23,333 bases of DNA from Coptodactyla brooksi (GCA_033557675.1 JAWQRM010000388.1:1-23333); one strand, 5' to 3'; shown: positions 1-9,303, numbered from the stretch's first letter. The notes: a model not told the origin generated them from the sequence alone. Numbers and translations: made by a program.

Positions 1-37
<37 letters not shown>

Positions 38-39
38 AT
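1..39. repeat. AT dinucleotide microsatellite
   Basis: Nearly pure (AT)n broken by a single G at position 21. Simple repeat at the edge of the window; it may be the TA-rich insertion context of the transposon debris that follows. Confidence 0.9.
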
Positions 40-760
40 TGCGTATTTTAGAAATATTTTCAAATGTAGTGGGTGCTCCTTAAATGTGGGACAACTCAAA
101 TTTCACTTTTTTAAATGGAATACCCTGTATATTTTTTTCTTTTTGATTTTGTCTCTCTTAGACGATTAATTTAATATAAGGTTATGGCAGGTTGCACTAT
201 TTTCTGAGCTATGACGTTTATTCGACGAAACTGGCCGGTTTTTAACACCCTGTATATACAAGTAGGTATTTGATTGGCATTTTTTTGCCACGTAAAATAT
301 CTCAAAAAGGTATCGTCATTTGAATTTTATGGTTGCTTTGGCATTACTTGACCCAAGATGTACAGAGTGTCCGAAAACGTAAAAATTGAAGTTATTCAAA
401 AAAATTAATTGGCACACCCTATATTTTTGATATTCGTTGGAAGCACCTTGAAGTGCTCTTTCAACTTTCTCAAGTTGTTCCTATACCTAAATTTAGTAGT
501 TACTGAGATATTGAGGGATATTTTAATTCAATAGTCATAACCCTGGATAAAAAAAAACTTTTCGAGCCATCCATGAATTACACGCAGTGTATTTTACCGA
601 GAATTGATCTATCTCTTGTTTGTTTAATGCAAAATATTTTTAAAATCGATTGCGCTGTTGCCAAGGTATGATTTTTTTTCTTAATCTTCCACCATAGTCT
701 TAGAGGGTTTCTTCAGACGTAACACCCTGCATATTTATATTCACCTTAAATGGACCACAT
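40..760. mobile_element. Remnants of DNA transposons with CCCTGTATAT-type ends
   Basis: The motif (AC)ACCCTGTATAT or a close variant recurs at 122-130, 245-258, 413-426 and 721-736. A variant in the opposite sense (TACAGAGTGTCC) lies at 361-372. Sequences of the form TATACAGGGTG(T) are typical termini of Tc1/mariner-like and related non-autonomous elements in insects, and the same motif opens the element at 22977. No open frame of note lies between them. I read the segment as nested, decayed non-autonomous copies; exact element boundaries cannot be set from one sequence. Confidence 0.45.
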
Positions 761-1807
761 TATACCTTACAAATAGTTGCCAAAAAGTTAAATTTAGAAT
801 TAACATGCCAGGAAAACTGGAAACTAAATGTAGAATCCCATAATGAACAGTCTTGAATCATTATTATACACATAATATGTAGTGCAACACCATAAATACC
901 TGTGAGTATAAATATCTGCTACACCATAATTACTTGCTAAAATAATAAATTTATCCACAAATGTTTGAATAAGTAAAAAATGGCGATACCATAATTATGT
1001 AGAATTTGCAAAGCATTTTACTAAAGTGAAAACATCACAGAGTAGAGAATACTAAGCTGATACATTACTGATTAAAATATAAATACTAATTACATTCTGA
1101 CACTAAATACATTATTCTTACAACTGATTCACAAATTATTGATTTAGAAAAGGTACTAAGACATGAGTTAAACTTAAACACAATTTGGAAAGATTACAAA
1201 AGGTAAGTAATAGGGTAAATTATAATACTTGGTAGGGAAGAAATTATTAAATTGACAGTAGCTCAATATGTGCATTGGAAAATTTAAATTACACGTATTT
1301 AGACAATTTTATAGAAGATTGTTTAAATTTTTGAAGTGTTATGTTATTTTATAGTCAACCAAAGTTATTTTGTAATGTCTTCTATTCGTCTTTATGTAGT
1401 TTAATCATTTTGTTATTTCCCAAACTGTATGAAACTAATTGATGTGTTTAATTTATTTAACTTTTTTTCAAATATCAAACTATATTTTCAAATGCATATG
1501 AATAGGATATAACTAATTTCCAACTCGTAACTTCAAAGGACATAACTTTCCGGGACATAATTTCACAATTATGTCCTGGGCGAAATACAAATTGATTTTG
1601 AACATTGTCGAAACATCGAACGAAGGAATTTATTGTACTGTAGGGATTGCAGCACAACTGAACTAGTTAGTATTAATTTCATTTGAATAGTTTCTACAAC
1701 ATCTACCTCGATCCACATTATTTTCGAAAACGAATGATTGTTTAATTGTGATTTCCTATTATTCCAAAAAGAACATTTAATTTTAGAGGATCTAAGGGAA
1801 ATTAAAC
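761..1807. other. AT-rich intronic DNA, nothing recognised
   Basis: About 1 kb of AT-rich sequence, presumed to lie inside the large sif intron downstream of the exon ending at 8533. The only longer open frame (minus strand, 60 codons, 1475-1657) has no family resemblance and is expected by chance. No exon with splice sites and no structured repeat was found. Confidence 0.5.
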
Positions 1808-2100
1808 GACTGAAGTTGTAGATTTGGAACCTTTAGGTTCGTAGTAATTTTAAACAATTATCACCACTACACCAATCGCCAGTCTCATCAGAAAACAAAC
1901 AAAATCAGAAGACAACATTGAAACAATGTTTTACACAAAAGTAATATGTATTTGTGCCCCGTGTATGTCAGATTAAATTTCTGACAAAAGTTTTTAACAT
2001 GCACAACAGCAGTTACATAAAACCTACACAATATAAACTTGCAAAGGCGTCTGAAGATGATTATTTAATTAATCGAAACTAGTTAAGCCAAATTATACAT
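1808..2100 (+). mobile_element. Penelope-like retroelement end fragment
   Basis: Positions 1812-1870 match the starts of the larger repeats at 4296, 5249 and 9728 (shared words GTAGATTTGGAACCTTT, then AACAATTA and ACCACTACACC). A hammerhead-like motif follows at 2046-2090, and a degenerate CTGATGA word on the minus strand at 1885-1891. Penelope-like elements carry hammerhead motifs in their terminal repeats, so the best reading is a truncated terminal region of such an element. No reverse transcriptase or GIY-YIG frame is present. Confidence 0.5.
2046..2090 (+). ncRNA. Hammerhead-ribozyme-like motif (slightly degenerate)
   Basis: Core word CTGAAGA at 2051-2057 (fits CUGANGA). A 5 bp stem II GATTA/TAATC (2059-2063 with 2070-2074) has loop TTTAAT. 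GAAA follows at 2075-2078, then CTAGTT, giving a minimal stem III and a UU before the putative cleavage site. Stem I pairs GGCGT (2046-2050) with AAGCC (2085-2089) with one mismatch. One extra U sits between the CUGAAGA box and stem II. Whether it still self-cleaves is unknown; the same architecture is better preserved at 12660-12699. Confidence 0.5.
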
Positions 2101-2942
2101 TAACACTGTCTTTGACAGCTAGAATAATGATTTCAGTTACTACTAAAGAAGATTAGCTTCGAAATACTCTAGTATTTTCTTGTTATAAAACTCATAAAAC
2201 TTAATATTATAACTATATATAAAACTTAAATTAAAAACACTGTTCAAAGGCATTTCAAGAAGACGTTCACACACTTAACTATTTATTTGGTTTTGCGCTA
2301 TTCGCCATTAACTGATTAAATATTTAATCAAAATTTCCTATTAAACAATTACCAACTAACTTTTAGTATCTCCTGCCATTATTGGATTGTAAAGTTTCAT
2401 AATATCCCCCACACATATTATTACACATCAAATAGGAAATGAGTTCACAACATTTTAATAACCCACCGGTAAAATTTTGCAGGATTAATTTTAATAACGT
2501 TAATAATAACCTCAGGGAACTTTTATCCCATTATTTCGCATGATGAAATAATCCGATTAATCAAATTATTAAATACAATACCCTTGAGGATTATATATGA
2601 TATAGAAACCCGTCAATAACTGATCGTTCAGGTCAATTATGTCCTGCAGAGGACACCCCAGTGCATTGGATACCGTATTAGTGCTAATATCGTCATATCG
2701 CCCTAGGTGCTCATTTCGAAGTAATTGCTATGAACTATACCAGATTCAGTTATCCATGGGATATTGATTCAATTAATTCACGATTGATGTTCACAAATAC
2801 ACAGAATCTAGAAGTTTATGCAGACAGAAGTTTTAAAGTTGACACAACCACATCTGAAGGGAGACTACCTCTCTTGCTCCTTCGTACATAGGAATTTTAA
2901 AAACAATATTTTCTGTCCAGTGGTGTTTATCTACGTTCATAA
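2101..2942. other. Intronic DNA, unassigned; 2500-2760 is less AT-rich
   Basis: No coding potential and no match to the repeats elsewhere in the window. The part around 2500-2760 is less AT-rich than its surroundings and holds several homeodomain-type TAAT cores (for example TAATCCGATTAATC near 2551-2564). It could be non-repeat intronic sequence that includes a regulatory element, but nothing here proves it. Confidence 0.25.
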
Positions 2943-2977
2943 AAGAGAGAGGGAGGGAAAGAGAGAGAGAGAGAAAA
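2943..2977 (+). repeat. GA-rich simple repeat
   Basis: Purine tract dominated by GA/GAGG steps, ending in five successive GA units. The 63-codon frame running through it (2818-3009) is explained by the repeat and is not called as a gene. Confidence 0.8.
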
Positions 2978-3009
2978 CTGTGATAGTGTCCCACTTTCGA
3001 GTGATATAA

Positions 3010-4194
3010 ACACCTTATCTTGCTGAAGAGAGGTTAAATTCCCATCTAGCGCAGAACTTGGTCACCAATGCTTTTATAATGACCTGCTTATGTACCCTAA
3101 TAAAAATAACTCTCCAAGGTGAATTTTGCCAAAGCTTGGTGTCCATTATAATGACCTTACAGGCTAATCCATCAATCATTGCATTGTACAACAACTATAT
3201 AATAGCTGAAACTGCTAGCAAATTGTGTGACATGGCAATCAATCACCTCGGAGGGCATAATAGCCCTCAGTTATTTCCTTGCAGTGTCGATTAATCACTT
3301 TGGACACAGCACATTATTTAGCTTATAGGTGTAAGGCACAAACTCAATTTAAAATACTGCATTTAATCTACGATTCGCTGCGCATCAAATTGAACAGGGT
3401 TTTTTCTCTTTTAATGATATTTACAAAAGCTCATCAACGGATCTTGGTTATGGCATATTACGGGCTTAATTTTCTAATGTAAAAAACCAAGTAATCATTA
3501 CCTACTCACAGGAGAGGGTAATGATTTATTGCTCATACACTGACATTCACAATCCTGATCAATCTCCACAACTACAAAGTAAAAATTGAGAGATAAGTTT
3601 GTTTCTTCCTTTTCAGAGACTATTTTTAGACACTTTCATCCTTTTTAAAACAAGTGAAACAAATTTATTTCTCGTTTGAATGAGGAACAAATGTAATAAA
3701 TTATTTCTTTATAGTGAATGTTCACTGATGCTAGGTAAGTTGTTCTGACACTTCTGTTCACTGTTATCTCTGTTGTGTTTAATGTTGTATGTTTAACTGT
3801 TGAGCTAAATATGAAAAGGAATCACTAAAACTAACAAACGCCTTAACCACAACAACACTGTTTTGAATTTCGAAATTTTCTTCAGGAGAATAAAGTGGGT
3901 TGATTAAATAAACATGGTTAATGTGTTTGTTCGTTTTAGTGACTACGAGACCACAGTTCTCCGTTTTCTCAAATAATGGAATGGAATAATGATCAATCTC
4001 CACGAATGTGTGGAAAGATACTTTTACCAACAAACGAATTTCTGCAATTCATTAAACCTTGCAAAAAATCGTTGAATAAATTCTTTGGTTTATGCGTTTA
4101 AGCTTTAATCGCGTTCAGATTTTCAATTATTAAAATGTACTTTTGAGAGAAGTACACTCTCCTTACTTTTTAATCTATGAATTAACAGCTGTTG
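3010..4194. other. Intronic DNA, no gene seen
   Basis: Several short frames (up to 84 codons) show no family resemblance. Two small hairpins are visible: GAGGGC/GCCCTC at 3251-3268, and a 10 bp inverted repeat at 3493-3526. At 3865-3890 the minus strand reads CTGAAGA, a very short spacer, then GAAA, resembling Penelope-like ends but too short for a stem II. Confidence 0.4.
3493..3526. repeat. 10 bp perfect inverted repeat
   Basis: AATCATTACC at 3493-3502 is the exact reverse complement of GGTAATGATT at 3517-3526, with a 14 nt spacer. Both arms contain the homeodomain-type core TAAT. There is no U-rich tract that would make it a terminator-like structure, and chance occurrence in AT-rich DNA is possible. 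Confidence 0.5.
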
Positions 4195-5140
4195 TGTGTT
4201 TTAACGTAAATGAGATCAATTGAAACCAATTGATTATAAATTTGCAATTTATATTCTTCAGTGGATTCTCAGCTGACCAAACTGGTGCTTGGTAAAGTAG
4301 TAGATTTGGAACCTTTCGCTTCCTAACAAAGTTTAGACAATAACGAAAACCACCACACGAAAATTGGAAAATTCGATTAGCAAACCGTGAGAATACATCG
4401 AGAATACATTTGCTATTTTAGTCCAATTAAAAATTTCACATTAAATTTCCAAAAGAAAAGAAATAAGCAAAGAAAGTATTTGGGGTTATTTATCGTCAAC
4501 ATTTTAGTAGAATTGTTTGCGAGTGTTGAGGATACAATGGTTCTTAATATTTGCACAAATAATTAATAAATAGTTTGTGCCTATCTTCTGAAACAATTTA
4601 AAACTGGATAACTGAAAATTTAGGGGAGGCAGAATATTAAGAATACATAATCATAATCATTTCAGCATTGTTGTAGAGAGCACAGTATTATTATTAACTT
4701 TTGTCTATAATATCCTTCATCATATTTTCCTTTTTATTGTTACGATTATTTTCACATGCATGACAAAAATCGAAATCATGATATAGAAATTAAATTGGAT
4801 TTCTATAAATATTTTAAAAATCAAACACATTCACATATTTTAGTATACTAACTCCACTTGTAAAAATGTATAACAGGCTCAAAGGACAAATAATAAAATA
4901 CAATTGCGAATATAATAAACATACCACAGCAACAATGATTAAGTTGGCTTAATGTTAATTTAAAAACAAAATTACAACTGCATTGAATAGTATTAATATT
5001 TTATTAGCAACTAATGAAATGTATTAATGTCAGTTTGGCAAATGATAACTTGATCGAATATTGTGGTGTATCCTAATGTGGTATTATATCAACATGAAAC
5101 AATTAACTCAATAACAATTAACACTGACAATTAAAATGCA
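4195..5140 (-). mobile_element. Repeat block 1: truncated copy of the non-autonomous Penelope-like repeat
   Basis: About 0.95 kb collinear with the first part of blocks 2 and 3. Shared landmarks are CCAATTGATTA near the left end, GATAACTGAAAATTTAG, the word ACATGCATGACAAAAATCG (ACACGCATGACAGAAATCG in block 3) and CAATTGCGAATATAA. Compared with block 3 it lacks about 200 bp after AACAGGCTCAAAGG and the segment that carries the first hammerhead-like motif. It stops near AATTAACACTGACAATTAA, so everything to the right of this point in block 2 is missing. Strand is assigned from the hammerhead-like motifs in the sister copies. Confidence 0.7.
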
Positions 5141-5330
5141 TAATTCGATGTTTTTTAACGTCAATAAAATCAATTAAAACCAATTGATTACAAATTTACA
5201 AATTATATTCTTCAATGGATTCTCAAATAGCCAAACTTGTGCTTGGTAAAGTAGTAGATTATGAACCTTTGGCTTCCTAACAAAGTTTAGACAATAACAA
5301 AAACCACTGCACCAAAATTTGAAAATGCAT

Positions 5331-5373
5331 GCTCGGTTCACGTTTCACCAACGAAGTGGGCATCATAAGGAGC
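5331..5373 (-). ncRNA. Degenerate hammerhead-like motif, inner end of block 2
   Basis: On the minus strand: GCTC (5373-5370) pairs with GAGC (5334-5331) as stem I. The core box reads CTTATGA (one change from CTGATGA). Stem II is GCCCAC/GTTGGT with loop TTC and one mismatch, followed by GAAAC. The residues before the 3' stem I strand read ACC instead of the required NUH triplet. The fold is recognisable but catalysis is unlikely. Confidence 0.4.
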
Positions 5374-6910
5374 GATGAAATATGATTGCCCTCCATATCT
5401 CGGTTAGCAAAACGTGCATCGAGAGTACATTTTCTAATTTTAGTGTAACAGTGACAATTGTTTTAACTTTGTAGTTGATGAAATTTCAATTAAAAATTTC
5501 ACATTAAATTTCCAAACGAAAAGAAATAAGCAAAGAAGGTATTTGGGGTTATTTATCGCTAACATCTTGGTAGAATTGTTTGCGAGTATTGAGGAAAAAC
5601 TGGTTCTTAATATGTGCACAAATAATTAATAAATAGTTTGTGTTTTATCTTCCGAAAAAACTTAAAACTAGATAACTGAAAATTTAGGAAAGACAGAATA
5701 TTAGGAATACATAATCATTTCTGCATTGTTGTAGAGGGCGCTGTATTATTATTAACTTTTGTCTATAATATCCTTCATCACCTTTTATTTTTTATTGTTA
5801 CGATTATTTTCACATGCATGACAAAAATCGAAATCATGATATAGAAATTAAATTGGATTTGGATAAATATTTTAGAACCTACACCTTTCTTAACAAATCT
5901 TCACTAGTTTAGGTGCTAAAAGGCAATGGACTTCATACTCTTCCACAGAAATTTTATTTGGCAATAAACAATAATCCTATCCGTCATTTCGGAATTTGAA
6001 AACAAATTATGTCATAGCATTTTCTCTACACGGAATAAAATACAATTGCGAATATAATAAACATACCACAGCAACAATGATTAAGTTGGCTTAATGTTCA
6101 TTTAACAACAAAATGACAACTGCATTGAATACCATTAATATTTTATTAACAACTAATGAAATGCATTAATGTCAGTTTGGCAAATGATAACTTGATCGAA
6201 TATTATGTTGTATCCTAAATGTGGTATTATATCAAAATGAAACAATTAACTAAATAACAATTAACACTTTTAATTAACAATATCAATCAACAATTAACAG
6301 TAATACATTTGTAAATTTAAGTTCTGATAGTGATCTCCTAAAAGAAATTATGGGATTTATATCATTAAATCTGCATGTTGTACAGCAGTTAATACAGCAG
6401 CTAGTTTAGCACTTTCTGATTGGAGTGTTTTAGTTATTATAAAGAGATATAACAAGATATTAAACAAAGATATGCAAAATTCCATACAAAATAAAATAAA
6501 TATGTAGAAATTACTGAATGTGGGGTATATTGATAGCACCAGATATAAAGGGTTAATCAAACACAATTACATTTTATTAAAATCTTTTCTTCCTTTTCAA
6601 GTTACGTATTTGTTCTCCTTAGACCAATAATTTCAAGTAGCTACAGCATGGTATCATTTAGCCTATTTTTTAGCTATCTTACCCTTGAAGTAACTTTGGA
6701 GTCATGAACAAGCTATAACATGAAAAGCACCTTTTGATGTTTAAAAAAACAAGAGGAAGTATGTGATATGCATAAGGAATTGTTTATATACTAGTAGGTT
6801 GTACTTATCTTTGAAAAAGAAGAAATGTAAAGTGATATTTCAGACACAGATGGGGTGTCCTTGATCTAATTGTTATGAAATTTGAACAATTGCCACCGAT
6901 ACACCACAAA

Positions 6911-6948
6911 CTCTTGGTTTCGATAACCAAGTTAGCATTATCAGGAGC
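6911..6948 (-). ncRNA. Degenerate hammerhead-like motif, outer end of block 2
   Basis: Minus strand: GCTC, then CTGATAA (consensus CTGATGA), then stem II GCTAAC/GTTATC with loop TTG and one mismatch, then GAAA. GAGT follows and can pair with GCTC using one G-U pair. The cleavage triplet is not recognisable. The block 3 counterpart at 11461-11499 has an intact CTGATGA box. Confidence 0.4.
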
Positions 6949-7420
6949 GATGAAAGACTGGGCTTTTATACAACACTAATACTAAATCACACACTCATTT
7001 TTAAATTTAAACCTACTAGTATTAATATCGTTCTCAAGTAATATGAATGAAATAAAAGGAATTATTTCCATTAGAACACAATTTGAATTTTATGTAGAGG
7101 TGGATTCAAATTCAAACCTTTCGTTTTAAACAAAAAATAGGACAGGTTTAAATTTGGTACCTTTAAAAAGGTATAGTAAACATTTGAAGAACTGGGAAAA
7201 AACCTGTTAATAATGTGAATTTTATTTTTGTCCATAACTTCTTTATCATTTATACTATTCCAAAACTAAACAGTTGTTTTCAGAACAAGGTTTTAATTTT
7301 TACTCTTTTTACTTATGGTACGAAAATTAAAGCATTAAATGTCAACTTTTTTTCTTGTAAATATACTATCAGATTCACCACTCATCACCAGCTATGAAGA
7401 GCAGGTGGTGCCCATATTTT

Positions 7421-7460
7421 CGTATAACATATAACATATTATAACGTATAACATATAACA
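7421..7460. repeat. 16 bp direct repeat at the end of block 2
   Basis: CGTATAACATATAACA occurs at 7421-7436 and again at 7445-7460, separated by TATTATAA. It lies exactly where the homology between blocks 2 and 3 ends. It could be a local slippage duplication, or a mark left by the insertion that brought in the LINE tail just to the right. Confidence 0.55.
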
Positions 7461-7479
7461 CTCCAAATACTGCACTTGA

Positions 7480-7745
7480 AAAGGATAATCCCTTAGCATT
7501 AAAGCTGCATATGAAAGGGATGAAGTCTTTTGCCTTAGCATTATCACCATCTAGTGATTTTGAGATGTTAAATTGTACCACAAATGGAAAGCCAGAATGA
7601 GACCACCTATGATAAAATCCACAACACCAAGGGAGATGCTAGTATACTTCCAGATTGCAATAACTGGAGAAAAGCAGCACAAGACCGAGATAATTGGAGA
7701 AGAAAGCTTTAGGAGCAAGCTTCTAACTACCACACATTGATGTGA
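7480..7745 (+). pseudogene. Degenerate LINE reverse-transcriptase ORF, C-terminal tail
   Basis: In the frame of codon 7653 the plus strand reads DCNNWRKAAQDRDNWRRKL, an in-frame stop, then EQASNYHTL. The pattern W-R..A-Q-D-R-D-x-W-R at the extreme C-terminus, after a GRP-type linker, is characteristic of endonuclease/reverse-transcriptase ORFs of non-LTR retrotransposons. Upstream codons (KARMRPPM) may be the remains of the basic GRP linker in a shifted frame. It is a 5'-truncated, stop-containing fossil; clade is not assignable with certainty (RTE-like or related). Confidence 0.5.
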
Positions 7746-8532
7746 TGAGATGATGAAGACTAAGATGGTATGTCAATATTTTTTCTTGATTAGTTTTTGG
7801 TCAATTCCATAAAGTTGTTTATGCTTTGATTTGTGGGATTGACTTTTGGTTAAGTTCATGGGATAATAAGACAAATAAGGTTAGTGAATCCCAGCGGATC
7901 TTGTAATGATAAATTTCAAGTTAATAATCTATCCAAAATAGTTGACTGGTGATTTAAACCCATGGGTAAATTTTATATAAAAAGTATTTTATATATTTAA
8001 AAAGCAACAAAATATCCCATAAATACTAATCCACAGTGGAAAGCAGGTTCCATCCGCTTGATATATTGCTGAAATGATCACCATTCAATTCACTATGTAA
8101 GGAATCTTCAATTGACTACAAAAGTCAACATGATGTTTTTAATAAAGCTCTTGCAACCAGGTATACAAGAGAACACTAGGCGAAGAAGTTTGAGCAAGAC
8201 CAGCAGCAGAAAATGATTACATTAAATGATACAAGCACGATCTGGACAATAAGAGAAGCATACCAAATGAGGATGGAGGTAAGGGGAAGAAAAATATTTC
8301 AAAATATATATGGAACAGAGTATGGGGAGCAAAACGTAGTATAGAAGACAACTTATGGAAAAAATGTTAAAGAAAGTTCAAGAAAACGCCGCAAAAATAA
8401 AGTTGGGGAAGATGTGAAGAAGACATGGATCACTAATTTAAAGGATCGCTTATTATGATCTCCAGAAGCACACTTCATTTAAAATATTGACCAAAATACT
8501 TATTTTTGGGTAATTACTCATTTCTTACTTAC
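7746..8532. other. Intron downstream of the last visible sif exon
   Basis: Begins (on the minus strand) with the donor GTAAGT immediately after the exon ending at 8533. The segment 8160-8460 is purine-rich on the plus strand and gives short peptide-like stretches (for example KKTWITNLKDRLL near 8421-8456) interrupted by stops, so it may be another decayed transposon frame, but I do not recognise it. No further sif exon was found between here and position 1, so this intron is longer than 8.5 kb. Confidence 0.5.
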
Positions 8533-8754
8533 CTCTGCTCAAATGAATCAGTCCTATTGCTCTTGTACCCACTATCATTCATGCTGCTGTCTTGCCTCAA
8601 CGAAGGCAAAGAATCCCAAGGTGACCTCTTGTGACCCTGAGGAATACCTTGGACTGAACTGTAGTTGGAACTACCGGATCTCCATCCGTCCGAGTGCCTA
8701 AACCACTGCGCCCTACTAGATTCTCCAATGCAAGAAGCGCAACGCGAACTAAAA
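8533..8754 (-). CDS. sif: still life (sif) Rac-GEF, internal exon F (last in window)
   Basis: 222 nt exon with acceptor CTCTTTAG (8755-8756 is the AG) and donor AG|GTAAGT at 8533/8532. It enters with one base completing the codon opened in exon E and leaves with two bases, so 73 full codons. The peptide contains CASCIGESSRAQWFRHSDGW near the start, then a Ser/Arg-rich run ending in DSGYKSNRTDSFEQ. I recognise this as the conserved linker of insect Still life, upstream of the first PH domain. Still life is a Rac guanine-nucleotide exchange factor related to vertebrate Tiam1 and acts at synaptic terminals and cell cortex. A second AG six bases inside the exon could give a form lacking two residues. 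No catalytic residues fall in this exon; the DH domain is outside the window. Identification is by recall, not by search. Confidence 0.8.
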
Positions 8755-8756
8755 CT
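8749..8756 (-). promoter_or_regulatory. sif: Tandem splice acceptor (two AGs 6 nt apart)
   Basis: Minus strand reads CTTTAG|TTTTAG|TTCGCG. Either AG (8755-8756 or 8749-8750) keeps the phase, because the incoming AG is completed by T in both cases. The result differs only by the two residues F and S. Tandem acceptors of this kind commonly give low-level alternative isoforms; use of the second site here is inferred only. Confidence 0.45.
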
Positions 8757-8810
8757 AAAGAGTTTCGGTAGTTACAGAAATGATCTTGAAACGTAAACTC
8801 CAAGATGTAC

Positions 8811-8973
8811 CTCGAATTGTGGTCGCTCAAGTAACCCCTCTCTTTCTCTCTTTCGCGAATCAGTTCGTTTCTGTCACTGTAATAACCATCCCTATCTCTA
8901 TCTCTGATGTCTTTATCTCTAGAGCTACTCAGTCTATGTGGGAGGGTTGAGGATTTATTGCTTGGAATTGGCC
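8811..8973 (-). CDS. sif: still life (sif) Rac-GEF, internal exon E
   Basis: 163 nt exon, acceptor TATTGTAG|GGCC (AG at 8974-8975), donor TCGAG|GTACAT (GT at 8810-8809). Two bases complete the AGG codon from exon D and two bases are carried into exon F; 53 full codons. The peptide starts with P-I-P-S-N-K-S-S and becomes a mixed-charge Arg/Asp/Glu tract (RDKDIRDRDRDGYYSDRNEL), closing with RERGYLSDHNS. Such RD/RE-rich, SD-phosphosite-like tracts are disordered and typical of the sif linker. The 56 bp intron that follows contains no frame-preserving read-through, so splicing is required to reach the conserved CASCIGES motif. Confidence 0.8.
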
Positions 8974-9032
8974 CTACAATAAAAGGAGAAGATGTAATGA
9001 TTTTATTGTTGAAAAGAGTAGAATAGTTATAC

Positions 9033-9089
9033 TTCTTCTTGTAGGGTACGGACTACGTTGATTCGAACCAGGTAAACTCTCGGCAAATT
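9033..9089 (-). CDS. sif: still life (sif) Rac-GEF, 57 nt micro-exon D
   Basis: A 57 nt exon between acceptor TCATTTTAG (AG at 9090-9091) and donor AGAA|GTATAA (GT at 9032-9031). The split codons on both sides fit: G plus AA gives Glu from exon C, and A plus GG gives Arg into exon E. The peptide is FAESLPGSNQRSPYPTRR, Ser/Pro/Arg-rich. It is flanked by introns of 57 and 59 bp. At 57 nt (19 codons) its skipping changes the phase only if C and E phases differ; C ends with one base and E begins with two, so skipping would keep the frame, which makes it a candidate alternative exon. The short length would hide it from simple ORF scanning. Confidence 0.78.
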
Positions 9090-9146
9090 CTAAAATGACA
9101 CAAAACATTATAACGCTCTAAAATATCCAAACTTTTTGTGACGTAC

Positions 9147-9303
9147 CTAAATTCTCCATGCTTTGTGTTAGCAAAGCTTCAAATGTGTGCAAACTGTAAC
9201 TTTCTGCATCCATTCCTTTGGCTAAAGTATTCCTCAAATGCATCTCATATTCAAGAAGCAGTCTGCTGGTTGGGGAACCAGGTGTAGGGGTAGCGTTGGA
9301 GTT
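9147..9303 (-). CDS. sif: still life (sif) Rac-GEF, internal exon C
   Basis: 157 nt exon starting in phase 0 after acceptor TGAACAG (AG at 9304-9305) and ending with one base before donor GTACGT (9146-9141); 52 full codons. It encodes N-S-N-A-T-P-T-P-G-S-P-T followed by the well-conserved block LLLEYEMHLRNTLAKGMDAE and then SYSLHTFEALLTQSMENL. This amphipathic, probably helical stretch stands out from the disordered sequence on both sides and is the strongest evidence for the Still life assignment. Partner or function of this block is not known to me. An unspliced frame that runs into the 58 bp upstream intron exists but is broken by lack of conservation. Confidence 0.82.

Larger units (their letters stand above)
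5145..7425 (-). mobile_element. Repeat block 2: near full-length copy of the Penelope-like repeat
   Basis: About 2.3 kb collinear with block 3 at 9660-12056. Two hammerhead-like motifs in the same (minus) orientation lie near its ends (5331-5373 and 6911-6948), about 1.55 kb apart, as expected for an element flanked by ribozyme-bearing terminal repeats. No reverse transcriptase or endonuclease motif lies between them. The only open frame shared with block 3 is a hydrophobic 69-codon minus-strand frame at 6357-6566 ending in the residues AVQHADLMI. It looks like a non-autonomous element rather than a gene. It carries its own deletions relative to block 3, for example within the region after 5870. 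Confidence 0.7.

Noticed and set aside
1885..1891. CTGATGA on the minus strand as a third hammerhead family
   Set aside because: No GAAA at the right distance and no convincing stem I; kept only as part of the Penelope-like fragment.
3779..4033. 84-codon minus-strand frame
   Set aside because: No recognisable family. The CTGAAGA/GAAA words within it suggest transposon-end DNA, but the spacer is too short for a hammerhead stem II.
8160..8460. Possible coding relic on the plus strand (KKTWITNLKDRLL and others)
   Set aside because: Several stops and no motif I can name; could be chance in purine-rich DNA.
8597..8830. 77-codon minus-strand frame running through two sif exons and the intron between them
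   Set aside because: It reads through the 56 bp intron in the wrong frame for exon F and loses the conserved CASCIGES motif; the spliced model explains the region better.
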